A DNA stretch of 64,000 nucleotides from Coleophoma eucalyptorum (lineage: Eukaryota; Ascomycota; Leotiomycetes; Helotiales; Dermateaceae): assembly GCA_026120035.1 (NCBI GenBank), contig JALRME010000020.1, forward strand, positions 558,001 through 622,000, written 5' to 3'. This document shows positions 33,894 through 44,921 of this stretch, piece after piece. The position numbers and the translations under genes were made by a program. Each line of letters begins with the position of its first letter. Within the stretch, counting starts at the first letter, position 1. The notes below the pieces were generated by a model. It was not told where the DNA came from. It ran no database searches and saw only the letters and a program-made list of their open reading frames with translations.

Positions 33894-35004
33894 GTTTGCG
33901 ATGGTGAGATTTAATGCTTGTGGGTTTATGACCACTGTGAGATGGGTTAAGTCCTCTTTATTATTATGTGGATGTTGATTTTGGATTTAAAATTGGTTGG
34001 GTTAAGCATCTATTAGATCTAGGCGTCCTGATTTGGAAAGTGGAGGAGGTCGCCGTTAATGATTAAATGAGATAGAATTAGGCCATCTGTCTCCCTGCTC
34101 TTTATATATCCTCACTCCTTCACCCAAGCCTCAAAATCTGCGGATCAAAAGCCTCCTCTCGGATATAAAGGGTGGGAAAGCCTCAGGATTGAAATGAGAA
34201 TATCCGAAATGCATTGCATGGCACACTGAGTCACGGCTTCAATCCTCCATTTACCGAATAAGGAAGGTAGGTGACGGCATGGGGGTCCACCGCTATACCG
34301 ATTCGATTGGGGGGGGGGGAAAGAAAGAGACGCAGTATCTTGTCCTTCGTGACTCATTTTCGCGGAGGTCGTAAACTGGCAGTTTTATGATCGTGTGGGT
34401 TTTGTTTCGACGTGACTCAACTCATTTCTGGATGTTAGAAGATCTGCCATTCAGATCGCTTATCGCTTTTCGCTTTTACTGCTGGAAGGAATGGCAATGT
34501 CCAAAATATACAGCTTAATTGACCCTTTCTTCTAATTAAAAAAAAACATAATAAGAACACCATGCCAACCCTCATGTTAAAACATATTCGTGCCCGACCA
34601 ACAAAGGTCATTCAGAGGGGAGGGAGGTTATACTCACTAACAGCAGGTGAGAGCCTTATCCATGATAACATGGTCTGTCATGCCATCTCCACAATGTGAA
34701 GATTCTAAGCGATGGGCGCCATTATTTGATCTCTCGGTGCGAACCATTACCCTCAAAATCATAGTGCTATTCAGGAATCTTGCAATCGAAATTGGCTCAT
34801 TGGAGTATTATATAGCTCAGAATGAACGGGAAGATCCTAAATATAGTCACGGAAACTAAGATATAGTACAGCCAAAGTCGATAGTTTGAAAAGAAGAAAC
34901 TCGTGGGGTATTCGATTTTAAAGGATCCAACATCCTGTCATGGCTCTTGGTACAAGAGTATACAATAAAAAAAGCAAATTATATATAGAAAAAGCCTTTC
35001 GACT
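33894..35004. other. Gene-free spacer, 1.1 kb
   Basis: The promoter of the acetyltransferase and the 3' flank of the receptor gene. It contains an 11-base G run (34309-34319) and AT-rich stretches. Short frames lack support. Confidence 0.4.
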
Positions 35005-36557
35005 TCAGTGGGGCCTCGGCCTGGACGAATTCCCAGACCGCGATAGCTCATCCTCCTCGTCCGAATGCCTGGCCGTAACAACCGTCTTGCTCTGAAACCT
35101 CGTGCCTCCGATGGTATTAAACATCTCAATTTTGTGCTCGCTCGCTTCCGATGATCCACCAGGAGTCGTTTTGGTATCGACGATATCGAATTCCTTGGAG
35201 GCCCAGATCTCCAATGGCGGCACCGGGCTGGCGTCGAGTTTTGCTCGTCCAGGCGTTACCAAGTCCTCCTGTGACCCTGTTCTCTCTTCCCGGCCGTCCC
35301 ACCACTCTCTCCCCCTCGATGAGGCAGATTGGTCAGTTACCGACAACTTATCCAATACTGAGCGCTTATTACTCGTCATCGCGCCGCCTATCGAGCGTAG
35401 ATTATGGGTCGCAGATCTGGATTTCGAGTGCGTATTCTGCGTAGTACCGTTGAAAGCGCGTAGGTTGAACAGCCGCCGCATCAACGTCCAGCATAGAGGT
35501 ATGTTGGCTACTAGTACGGCCGTGCTCGCTTCACGGATGTACCAGAATGTCCACATCGGGGAGAAGGGGTGTGCGAACGAGTAGTATTTGTTCAGTGCTG
35601 CACACAGAATCACGAAGGCGCCCATGCCAAAGAGTCCGCAGAGAACGAGCTTCTTGATCAGCGGGAGTTTGGAAGCTAGGAAGATTGGAATTGGGATGCA
35701 GAGCATTAGTAAGTCGGAGGAGATGTTAAAGACGGCATTCATGATTAGGTGGTGTAGTGCCGTTGAGCATTGGACTAAGTTACGGTTAGCAAGTGAGGGA
35801 TGGATACAACCGATAAGATGAATTACCATTTGGTGTAGGGACAGCCCAGTAGTCATAAAAGGGCCTGCACCAATATCCAAAATAAAGACTTTCCATTACG
35901 ATCCAGGTAATCACCACATATCCACCCAGGATTTTAACCGCCAGTTGCTGCCTCAAACCGGAGGTCAGTTTGTAGTAGATGAGCAGCAGACATATCTTGC
36001 AACCCCATGTTGTCATTATCATGGACTGCTCCACCACCAAGACCAACTTGCTGCCATAAATGCGGTGCTTGATTGACTGTGGTGTCAATTTTGGTATGTC
36101 CTCCGGTAGCATCAGGTTCGTGTCGACGTGCGCGACGATGTTCATGAACGCTACTAGGCATGTATAGAAAGCCTACGATGGCGCGATGATTAGAGAGGTA
36201 TAATACTTAGAGTGCATATGGGTCTTGATTGCAGTGGATAGAAATGTGGAGTCGCAAGGGCAAAAAAATAAATTGCGTCCGGATGGAACTTCGAGAGGTT
36301 GTCCATAGTTATTCTTTCGCCTACTCACAAATACAAAAAGCATCACAATATCATCAGCCTGGGCTTTCTTGATGGACCCCAGTTGTATATAGCGGGAAAT
36401 ACTACCGTGGAGAGCACCATTAGCCTGGGCAACCTCTCCTGGTGGTGAAAAGGGTACAGAGAGACATAAATAGAAACACAAATACTTACAGTCTTGCTAT
36501 CAAAACCAGCGCTGCAAAAGACCACCAGGTCCAACTCTCAGCGAGAAGAGTGACCAT
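35005..36557 (-). CDS. PTH11-like rhodopsin-domain integral membrane protein
   Basis: A seven-helix membrane protein of the fungal rhodopsin-like (PTH11-related) family, in which some members sense surfaces or nutrients in plant-associated fungi. Exons on the minus strand are 36557-36490, 36401-36329, 36172-35827 and 35774-35005, giving 418 residues in frame. Helix 1 is WWSFAALVLIARL. The join to ISRYIQLGSIKKAQADDIVM gives the family hallmark K-x-QADD before helix 2. The loop KHRIYGSKLVLVVEQSMI and the WGCKICLLLIYYKLT helix are also typical. The C-terminal 170 residues are a charged Ser-rich cytosolic tail. Intron 1 also contains a stronger-looking CACCACCAG acceptor (36439-36440) that breaks the frame, so alternative splicing is possible. 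There is no CFEM domain. Confidence 0.85.
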
Positions 36558-39500
36558 GTTGGGCAGCCCGGACCAGGAGGCTCGAGAGGCTCGAGAGGCT
36601 CTCACAGAAGTCCTGGGGTAGGAACAACGAACATATGTAGGCTGGAGAACTTCTGTGGGATGACTGCTTAACTGGAAACCCTTCGTCCTCGTGGTGTTCA
36701 GTGCCCGCCTGATGAAAAAAGCAAGTAACAAGAAGATCCAAAGAATGGGATATGAGGCACAGAATCTAGTTTAGTACATCGCTATGCAAAGACACAGTAG
36801 GACAGAGAGTTTGGGACTTGAGCATATAAGGGATCGCCCGTCTGGCTGTGCTGCCCCCGACGGTGCACGGACATCACAATGTACAGAGAGATATGACTGA
36901 TAGGGTAGGTAAGATACCTTCGACCCAAAGGGACAGGACAGGCTGGCCATGTCCATGTCCATGTCCATGTTGCCTCTTTGATCTACTCAGGTGAAGCGAG
37001 CTGCGGGAGGGGGGAAAAGGGTAGACAGAGAGCCATGAGCAAGTGGCGCCCAGCCAAGGTAAGGTAGCTAACGAGTAGTAGAGTGCGGGATAAAGCCACG
37101 AGGTTTAGATAAGACAAGGAAGAGCATGCATGGAACAGCAATCCCAGGCAAGAGATAGCGTTCTTTAGCCTTCGTTCGTTCGCTCGCTCGCTCGTTTGGG
37201 TGCGGGTGGGGCAGTACGGGGGGTATGAAGAGAGCGGGATACCGGTAGGCTAGAAAGGTGCTTTGTACTTCATACCCTTTGCAATACAACACCCGTAGGG
37301 GTAATACGCGTCGAGATAAGGATACATACAAGGCATATGGGATGCAGGTACCGTGCTTAGAATGACTAGCTCGTAACAAGATCTCCTTGCGGTGCCTGCT
37401 CGCAATCTTTTGGCCGTGGTCGTGGTCGTGTCGGTACTGCTGGGTTACGCTTGGGAAGTTACGCTTGGGAAGGAATACAGACGAAAGTGCTGAGTATTGC
37501 GAAGGCAACGATCAGCGCTGGCCATGCAGTAGTGCTATTAGTGTTGGTATCGCATTAACATCGACATTGACATTAACATCAGCATTACCATCGACATCAG
37601 TACAAGCAAGAAGACGAGAACGGGAGGTTCTAGCGCAACCTCGCTCTCCCCCTAGGACCGTGAGCCTGAGTCTCTAGGACAGGGTCGGAAACATAACTGC
37701 ATGCTCTGGTAAAGATAAGGAAGAAAGGGGGACGAGAGAAGAACCAAGGTGTAAGAGGTCACAGGAGCTTGGACAGCATTATACAGCCTCCGACTGGTGC
37801 GGTGCCTATTTCTGATCGACATTGCAACTGTGTCGCAGAGGACGTCGCAGAACAAACACACCATATCTTCGTCCTCCATAGGCTGTGACGTGAGCAATTA
37901 GTCCTCAAGATGAAAGCCAGAAGTGCTACGCCATAATCTTTCTAAGTTTTTCCAACGGCGATAAAAGAAGGCTTATGGGTGTGCTTTCACTGAGATGACG
38001 GTGGCATGACGGTGGGGTGGAAGCACGTCGATATCGGGAATTGTCCGCAATGGCTGAGCAATCTCTGGTCTTTCCCCTTACAGTGTTGCAAGGCAAGAGT
38101 AGAGCGTGGCTTAAAGTATGCGTACGTTAAAGATCCATGGTAAACCCGATTGCGTTGCGTCTTATCAATTGATCTCATCTTGCTGTGCTGCTCGTCGCAC
38201 AGAAGTCGTCTTGTCGCAGGACCAAAACCTTACAAAAGCACAAACATGCGCATTCTAACCATACTTCAGAACGACCTCAGTATCATGCGGTACACCATTT
38301 TGACTTTCTGGCCATTTGACCTTTTTGACTTTTTGGAGATCTGCTGCTGCGATACACCCTGGCCCCGATCTGAACTTTCCTTATCTCCTTCACTCGCCGA
38401 GCGACCTCTTGGCTCCTCTGCACTGCACAATTCCAGCCTGAGTTTCTGTCCAATACTCCGTGAGCGAATAGCCCTCTCATTTACCCACCACCGGTGCCCA
38501 CTTGCCGGTCAGTCCTTCTGCTCCTTCAGCCTTGAGATCTGCTCGAGTCCTGTAGGTACAGCTCCGGCCGGTCGATCTCTCATGTTCCCTCTCGCTACGA
38601 AGTATATCCAGCCATCGTTGAACAATTGACAGCTGACACTGACACTGACACTGTGACTGTCACTATCATAGTCACTATCACTGCACACATCATAAGTCAT
38701 GCCTATTCCCTGCCTTGACAACGAACTGGACTAGCTGAAGGACAGAACTGATAGGCAACCTACCACCTCCAGGTTCCCTATGGTGCAGGGTGCTGTCTGC
38801 AAAATGGTCAAAGGGTTTTGTTCGGTGGCTGCCGGAGATGCGGGCCATGAAGAAAATGGCGAGGACTGGAACCAGGACAGGCCTTCAAAGCAATCCAGAA
38901 GGACGAGAACGCCTGGGGAGTGATCACGGGGGTGCTGTGGTTTCAAGAAAAGGGGGTCGTCCAGGAAACAGATACTGAGACGACACTTACCTTAGCTTGG
39001 TTACTCACCCATTCAAAACAGAACGTTATTTACGCCCACGCCCGACGACATGTGTGAGTTCAACATCTGTTCTGATAATTGTCGTTTGTCTGTTGTCCTC
39101 GTGAAATGGAGGCATAGAGAAGAATGTCTTAACCTGCCGAGCCTAGAAGGATGGTAGACCTTCAGTTGGAATTCCCTTCTAACCACAAGCCACAAAGCAC
39201 CACGCGGTTAGAGAGCCTTATCGCCCGTTGTCTAGTTCCGCCTCCCCATTAGGCTTACTGCGTGCTATGTCTACCAATTTCATTGCGCACTGGCGGCGCC
39301 GGATCAAAACCCGGTCAGGTCACTGAGGCGTTCGCGGGAATAGTAATCCTGCCGAAGTAGGCATTATACAAGTGAGCAATATAGGTACTGCCAATAACTG
39401 CTTATCAGCTCGATTATCTCAAAATGAACCTTCGAAACAATTCGAGGTACCTGCAAGTCTCAGAGACTGCGCGGCAGCAACAGGAGCCATAGAACAAGGG

Positions 39501-39947
39501 CTAGACAACCATGCCGGAATGTGAAGCAGGTAGACACTTGACAGTGAAATGAGTTGACTGATACCAAACTGGCACTGCTGTCCGAAGCATTTCCGTTATC
39601 GTAGGTAGCCAGCCTGGGATTTTGGTACGGTTCATCCCAACCGGGCTTGTTAGCATCAATGCGAGTTAAGACTATAGACACTCTTCTAGGATAAGATATC
39701 TACAATAGTATATCAGTGTAACTGCATGCAAACTTGTATTAGTTGATTGTCCCGGAGAAAAGACGGCCCGAGATGCGCATCATCTCTACCATAACCCTTG
39801 CACTGTGACGATCAGCCTTGCGACTTTTCAGACGCAACCAACTCAAGCATCAACATCATCTCTTTCAAGAACCGCGCGCTCCACGATCTACCTTTACATA
39901 GCATCTTCTTCACCAGATATGCTAGCCTGCTTTCAGCAATCATCACA
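36558..39947. other. Gene-free spacer, 3.4 kb
   Basis: This lies between the divergent starts of the receptor gene and the SAP-domain gene. It contains several short-period repeats: AGGCTCGAG units at 36578-36600 just before the receptor start, CATGTC units near 36949-36970, CGTT/CGCT units near 37168-37194, a (CATTRACATYRA)-like tract at 37553-37599 and TGACAC units at 38634-38660. No RNA gene or convincing protein-coding frame was found. Confidence 0.45.
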
Positions 39948-41792
39948 ATGACCACCGATTGGAGTAAACTCAAGGTCGTCGACCTGAAAGACGAGCTCAA
40001 GAAGCGCAACCTACCCCAGACTGGTTTGAAGGCTGACCTAGTCGCGAGATTGACCGCGGCGGAGAATGAAGCTGGCTCCGAGAGTGAAGCTACGATTCAG
40101 GATGCTGCTGCTAGTGACTCTCCTGAGACTATCGAACCCATACAACAGTCTCCCACTCCTTTGGATGCGGTTCATGCTGAGCCTTTGACTGAGCTAAACT
40201 CGACAGAATCGATTCCGTCCCCTATCACAACATCCGTGATTCCGCAAGACAAAAGCGCCCCTACTGAGCCCACTCACACAGCTACCGTGGTACAACAAAC
40301 TCCACTTCCTAGCGAAGAAGCATCTCGCCTGCCATCCGTCGAGCCCGCTGAAGCTATTGAAGATAGACAAAAGCGAAAGCGTCGATCATTGACTCCAGTC
40401 CCATCTGCAGATGAGATTGCACATAAACGAGCACGACAAGACGACGGCGACGAAAACAAGGAGGTCACCACGACTGCACAAGATGCGCAATGGGTCGAGA
40501 AACACAACGGTGTCGATGCTGCTGAGGTAAATGCTGAAGCAAAGGAGGTTGCTCCTTCAGGAGGCGTTGAGCCGGGCCCTACCATTATTGATACTTCTAT
40601 GGGCGGTGTAGAGATCGAGGAAGCTACGGCCGACAGTGATGTACATACAGAATCACCCTCACACCCCAGAGACGCGAGATATAAAGATCTCTTTCGTCAA
40701 GACACCTCACTCTCATTTGACAAATCAAAGGAGGAATCAACTATGGAGATGGAAACTGATGTAGAACCTGATCGAGTTATTGCACCAGCTATACATCCAG
40801 CAACATCTGCCCTTTACATTCGCAATTTCATGCGCCCTCTCAACCTTAATGTGCTGAAAGCTCATCTCACCAACCTTGCAACAGCTCCCGGCCAAGACCC
40901 AGATTCCAGTGTTATTGTAAGCTTCTATCTTGATGCTATCCGCACTCATGGCTTCTTCGTATTCACCAGCATTTCTGCTGCTGCCAGGGTTCGATCAGCA
41001 ATCCATGATCGTGTTTGGCCCGAGGAAGCAAACCGCAAGGCATTGTGGGCAGACTTTGTTCCAGATTCTAAAGTAGAAGAATGGAAGACGGAAGAACAAT
41101 CAGTGGCAGGTGGACGAAGCTCAACGAATAAATGGGAGGTTGTCTATGAGACGGATGATGATCGAAGAGTTACTGCAATCCTTCAGGATGCAAATCGACG
41201 AGCAATGCTTCCACCACCTGCGCGAAAACCATCAATCCAGGCCGAGACCGGTATTCACCCCGATCGCCTTAGGCTAGTTGATGATGTTGGCCCATCCTCA
41301 ACAAATGCACCACATCAGGGTAGAGGCCTGGCTGGCGCTCCCTCTGGACCTCGTTCAACGCAAGACCGCGAACAGCGAGCAGCTCAAAATATTTCTGCAC
41401 TTGATCAACTCTTCAAGTCTACAACCGCAAAGCCTACTTTATACTGGCAGCCCGTTTCCAAGGAGATTGCAACTGCTCGACTAGATGCACTCTTCGATGC
41501 GACGACCAAGGACACCAGCCGTCATTCCGGAGGAGAAATTAATCGCTACACCTTTGAGGACGATGTCAAATTGGTTGATCGCGGACTAGAGATTTTCCCA
41601 GGCATTCGAGCTCCACGTAGAGAGAACCGAGGGCCCCCATCCAACAGAGGTGACCGAGGTGGCCGAGGGGGCTATGGAGGGGGTTATGGAGGAAGTTATG
41701 GAAGCGGACCACGGGGTAGAGATGACGGAAGGTTTGATAGTTACAGGAACAGAAGGGGTTCATGGGATTCACGAGACGGACGGCGTTACTGA
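39948..41792 (+). CDS. Acinus-like SAP/RRM protein with RSB motif
   Basis: A 614-residue nuclear protein. Residues 5-39 are a SAP DNA/RNA-binding domain (LKVVDLKDELKKRNLPQTG). A long Glu/Ser-rich disordered segment with KRKRRS basic signals follows. About residues 285-375 form an RRM-like fold (ALYIRNFMRPLNLNVLKAHL, then THGFFVFTSISAAARVRS). ALDQLFKSTTAKPTLYWQPV matches the RNPS1-SAP18-binding (RSB) motif of Acinus. The tail is RGG/GYGG-rich. In animals Acinus scaffolds the ASAP splicing complex; the same domain order here suggests an equivalent fungal role, which is inference. The start MTTDWSKLK is chosen because the upstream frame lacks an ATG and the SAP domain begins immediately after it. 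Single exon. Confidence 0.85.
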   Translation: MTTDWSKLKVVDLKDELKKRNLPQTGLKADLVARLTAAENEAGSESEATIQDAAASDSPETIEPIQQSPTPLDAVHAEPLTELNSTESIPSPITTSVIPQDKSAPTEPTHTATVVQQTPLPSEEASRLPSVEPAEAIEDRQKRKRRSLTPVPSADEIAHKRARQDDGDENKEVTTTAQDAQWVEKHNGVDAAEVNAEAKEVAPSGGVEPGPTIIDTSMGGVEIEEATADSDVHTESPSHPRDARYKDLFRQDTSLSFDKSKEESTMEMETDVEPDRVIAPAIHPATSALYIRNFMRPLNLNVLKAHLTNLATAPGQDPDSSVIVSFYLDAIRTHGFFVFTSISAAARVRSAIHDRVWPEEANRKALWADFVPDSKVEEWKTEEQSVAGGRSSTNKWEVVYETDDDRRVTAILQDANRRAMLPPPARKPSIQAETGIHPDRLRLVDDVGPSSTNAPHQGRGLAGAPSGPRSTQDREQRAAQNISALDQLFKSTTAKPTLYWQPVSKEIATARLDALFDATTKDTSRHSGGEINRYTFEDDVKLVDRGLEIFPGIRAPRRENRGPPSNRGDRGGRGGYGGGYGGSYGSGPRGRDDGRFDSYRNRRGSWDSRDGRRY

Positions 41793-43502
41793 GATACACA
41801 CTGCATATGGAACAAACAAAAGGGCTAAATGGAGCCAGGAACGGATTTGTGATTCAGCACCTGGATTTGATGATACCATTGGCGCAATCTCAAAAAGCTG
41901 GGAGTTAGGTGGTTTGAACTTGCTTCGTCTTCTTCACCACATCTGTTTGATTATATGGTTGCATAGAAAGGGGCAGTTACTGGATTACATGGAATGGGAT
42001 GCACGGCATGACGTTAGAGACAGTTTAGAATACTGTCTGTACTTGTACAATGTACAATAAAAAGAAACCCTTTCATAGAGATGCTATGGATTGCAATGCC
42101 AAACATATCAACTATTGTCATTAAAGCGTCAGAAATCTGTCATGCACAATTAACGTGTAAATTTGCGATGACTACCAAAGACAGACCGAACCTAGACAGA
42201 AATTCTACCTCCTACTCTTCGATTTCCTTCCCTTTCCCCTAATTATCTTACCTAAATCATTGATCTTTATATCCTTGCTAGAACATACCATAAAAAACAC
42301 ACGGTCCACCTCAGGATCTTGCAAAACGACATCTTTTCAAGCTCCTCACCATAAGTATGTCTCTACGCACCAGATAGATCGTTTTCTTTAGCTCAGCATC
42401 TCTATTCTAATGCCTACTATCCTCTCCCTTCCAGCTTGAGAAGGCGATTATTCCCCAGAAATCCAAAGAAGGCCTCAGGAGTCTCGTCTATCCTTTATTC
42501 CATCTCCAACCACTGCCAATAATCTTATTCCAGAAGTTCTAACCGTTGCAGTACAACAAACAAGCCGTTTAGTCGACCATAGCTGCCAACGAAAAGTAGA
42601 AAAAAAAAAAGAAAAGAAAAAACTCTTCAGGCAGGGCTAAAATAATGGAACGGGATTGCAACTTCCTCTCTAGCTTGCTCGCTTAACTTTTTCTTCCATC
42701 GCCAACACGAAGGCGAGAAGTTGGAGAGGCGGTGGGTTTAGAGAAACTTTAGGATAAAATATCAAGTATGTGGCTATCGGACGAGCCAACAAAAGTTTGC
42801 TGTAGATGTTAAATCCATGTGGTATAGAGAATCCACAGCGATGACTGCAAATGTAGTATGGAATCTGTACGGGCAAGAGTACAGACGGTTCTTGAGGGGA
42901 TGTTGAAGGGAGCTGGAAGGGATTCACAAGTGAGGGCAGAGGGAAGTCAAGCCGCTGTAGATTGCGATATCATGTCAAAGAGCACATTGGTTCTGATATG
43001 CAGAAAAACTTGGAATGGGCTGTACATGCGATTTTTGACAAAGGTCGGCGGCTCATTGCTCTTTGAGGATGGACACGCTGGCATTGAAATTCCAACAGAC
43101 CAGGACTCTTTGCTCTGAAGGATTGTAGGAGATAGTAGGTTGGACTTTGGGAGATCATCCTATCGGATTAGCTGGATGAGATTCATTGCCCACGGCACAA
43201 TAATTTTCCGTTGGTTTGAGGCTCTTTCTATTTCAGCTAGGCCTGCAGCTTGCGGGAGTAGACAGATATACTTAGAATATTAATTTTCAAAGCATATCCA
43301 TCAGCTTGTTTGACTTCCTCCTTATTGCTGAAAGAATTTCTCCCATCTTACTCACCTGCGTGTCATAAGTTGTGAAGTTTGGTCTAATCCAGAGCAGGGA
43401 TATTGGTGGGTCAAAATATTGACATTTTAAACTTAGATCATCATCATCGTAGGACTATATACAAGAGAGACTGCCAAGTTCCATCTCCACTGATTACAGC
43501 AT
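41793..43502. other. Gene-free spacer, 1.7 kb
   Basis: Convergent 3' ends of two genes. An A-rich tract lies near 42600-42620. A GTATGT...CCTTCCAG pair at about 42355-42435 looks like an intron, but no start codon precedes it. Nothing else is supportable. Confidence 0.4.
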
Positions 43503-44921
43503 CTAGTAAGTATCATTACTATCATAAAACTCCCGAGCAGCAAACTTCAACTCAACAGCACCAACATCGAATACAGTGACAACGTTCTTTTGGAATGTAT
43601 CACCGAGAATGAAGAGACTGCCTGCGGATCCACCATCATCGATACCAGATATGCACACATCATTGCCAGAGTCATCGGTGCCAGCGTAAAGGATCATATC
43701 AAGAGGGTTGGTATAGAAGATGGTACCGTTGATTTTAATGCCTAGCGAAGGTGCTGTAGCTGTACAGTCAACAACATAGGCACCTTCATCGTCCGAGTAT
43801 ACGGCCGCAGGAGAGAAGGCTGCATTGACTGCATCAGCAACCGCCGTAGGGAAGTAGTTCAAAGTGGTTCCAGAGTCAACCTGTTTAAGTCAGCTGCGGC
43901 CAAATATGCTGTTCCCAAAGTTACATACAATGTATTGAGTGGTTCCACCAGAGCTGGATACAGCAGCGCCATCTAGAACAATATCATCTATCTCGATGGT
44001 GTAGAAGTCATAGGTTTTGGGATATCCACTAATAGAAGTGATCAAAATGGGCGTGCTAGTGAAGTTTTGTGTGAAGTTCACTGGTGGCACACCACCAAGA
44101 GCAAGATAACCAGCAGGCCCTGAGACATCTCGTTCAATAACCAAGCTGAAAAGTGGGTCCACAAGTCCATCCTCATACATGGTGGTAAAGATTGGGTCAT
44201 ATTCAATCTGTGATCCGGATTTGGATGAGTATGCGCTTGTCCTGTAGAACGGTCAGCTATGTTACAATCAGAGGTCTATGGAGGCATACAAAGCTGGGTA
44301 TGCGAGTCCTACAAGACCTGAGGTGGTACCGTCGCCCTCCCATGCGGCGGAGTTAACAAGCGCAACTGTCTGTTTGACGGTAAGACCGGCCAAGGTGACT
44401 TCTTCGGTTCCCATAATGCCATCAAGGTATTCACCATCGCCGTATGTGATACTAAATTCCTCACCAGAAATCTTACTGAAAGTAGACGATACATTGTAGG
44501 TAGGACCAAATTCGCAGTAGTCTTCCGTTTCAGAGGCACCAGTTGAAAGATCAATACAGCTAAATCCACTCTCCACAAGCCAAGTATCACTAGATCCGGT
44601 GTCGACAATGACCTCAAAAGTCTCGGTACCGAAAGTGATTTCGGTTGCAAACTCCTCGCCCTCAAAGAGGGAGAGCAGGCCCGTACTGTTGCCAGGCGCA
44701 ATGTCTAGCTTTAGCAACCGGGCCGCGCTTCTTGCCTTAGACCCGGTGGAGCTTGTCTTGGTCAAGGTAAGAACATTGTCAGTGGTTTGGATGGTGCTTG
44801 GAGCTTTAAAAGCGGTTGGCTTCGAGACCATCACCGTGACGTTGCTGTCTCTTCTCACGAGTCTTGCCTCGGAGGCCTGAGCCAGGAGTGCCGTGGCAGC
44901 GAGGATTGAGGAGAATAACAT
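43503..44921 (-). CDS. Secreted pepsin-like aspartic protease
   Basis: A 440-residue A1-family endopeptidase. Exons are 44921-44290, 44241-43929 and 43880-43503, with two 48-bp introns. Residues 1-19 are a signal peptide; a propeptide with basic residues follows, probably cleaved before the mature chain near residue 75-85. The first catalytic aspartate is in VDTGSSDTWL (D107), the flap tyrosine is in ITYGDGEYLDG, and the second catalytic site is VDSGTTLNYF, which begins exactly at exon 3. The late FILGDTFQKNVVTVFD segment is the typical C-terminal hallmark. There is no clear GPI or Ser/Thr tail, so it is probably freely secreted. A TATA-like box lies about 95 bp before the start. Confidence 0.92.

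Noticed and set aside
37168..37599. Short-period repeats considered as a CRISPR-like or satellite array
   Set aside because: Units are only 4-12 bases with no spacers; they are simple sequence repeats.
42355..42545. Intron-like GTATGT...CCAG followed by a 35-codon frame
   Set aside because: No start codon precedes the donor, so no protein can be supported; it could at most be a non-coding transcript.
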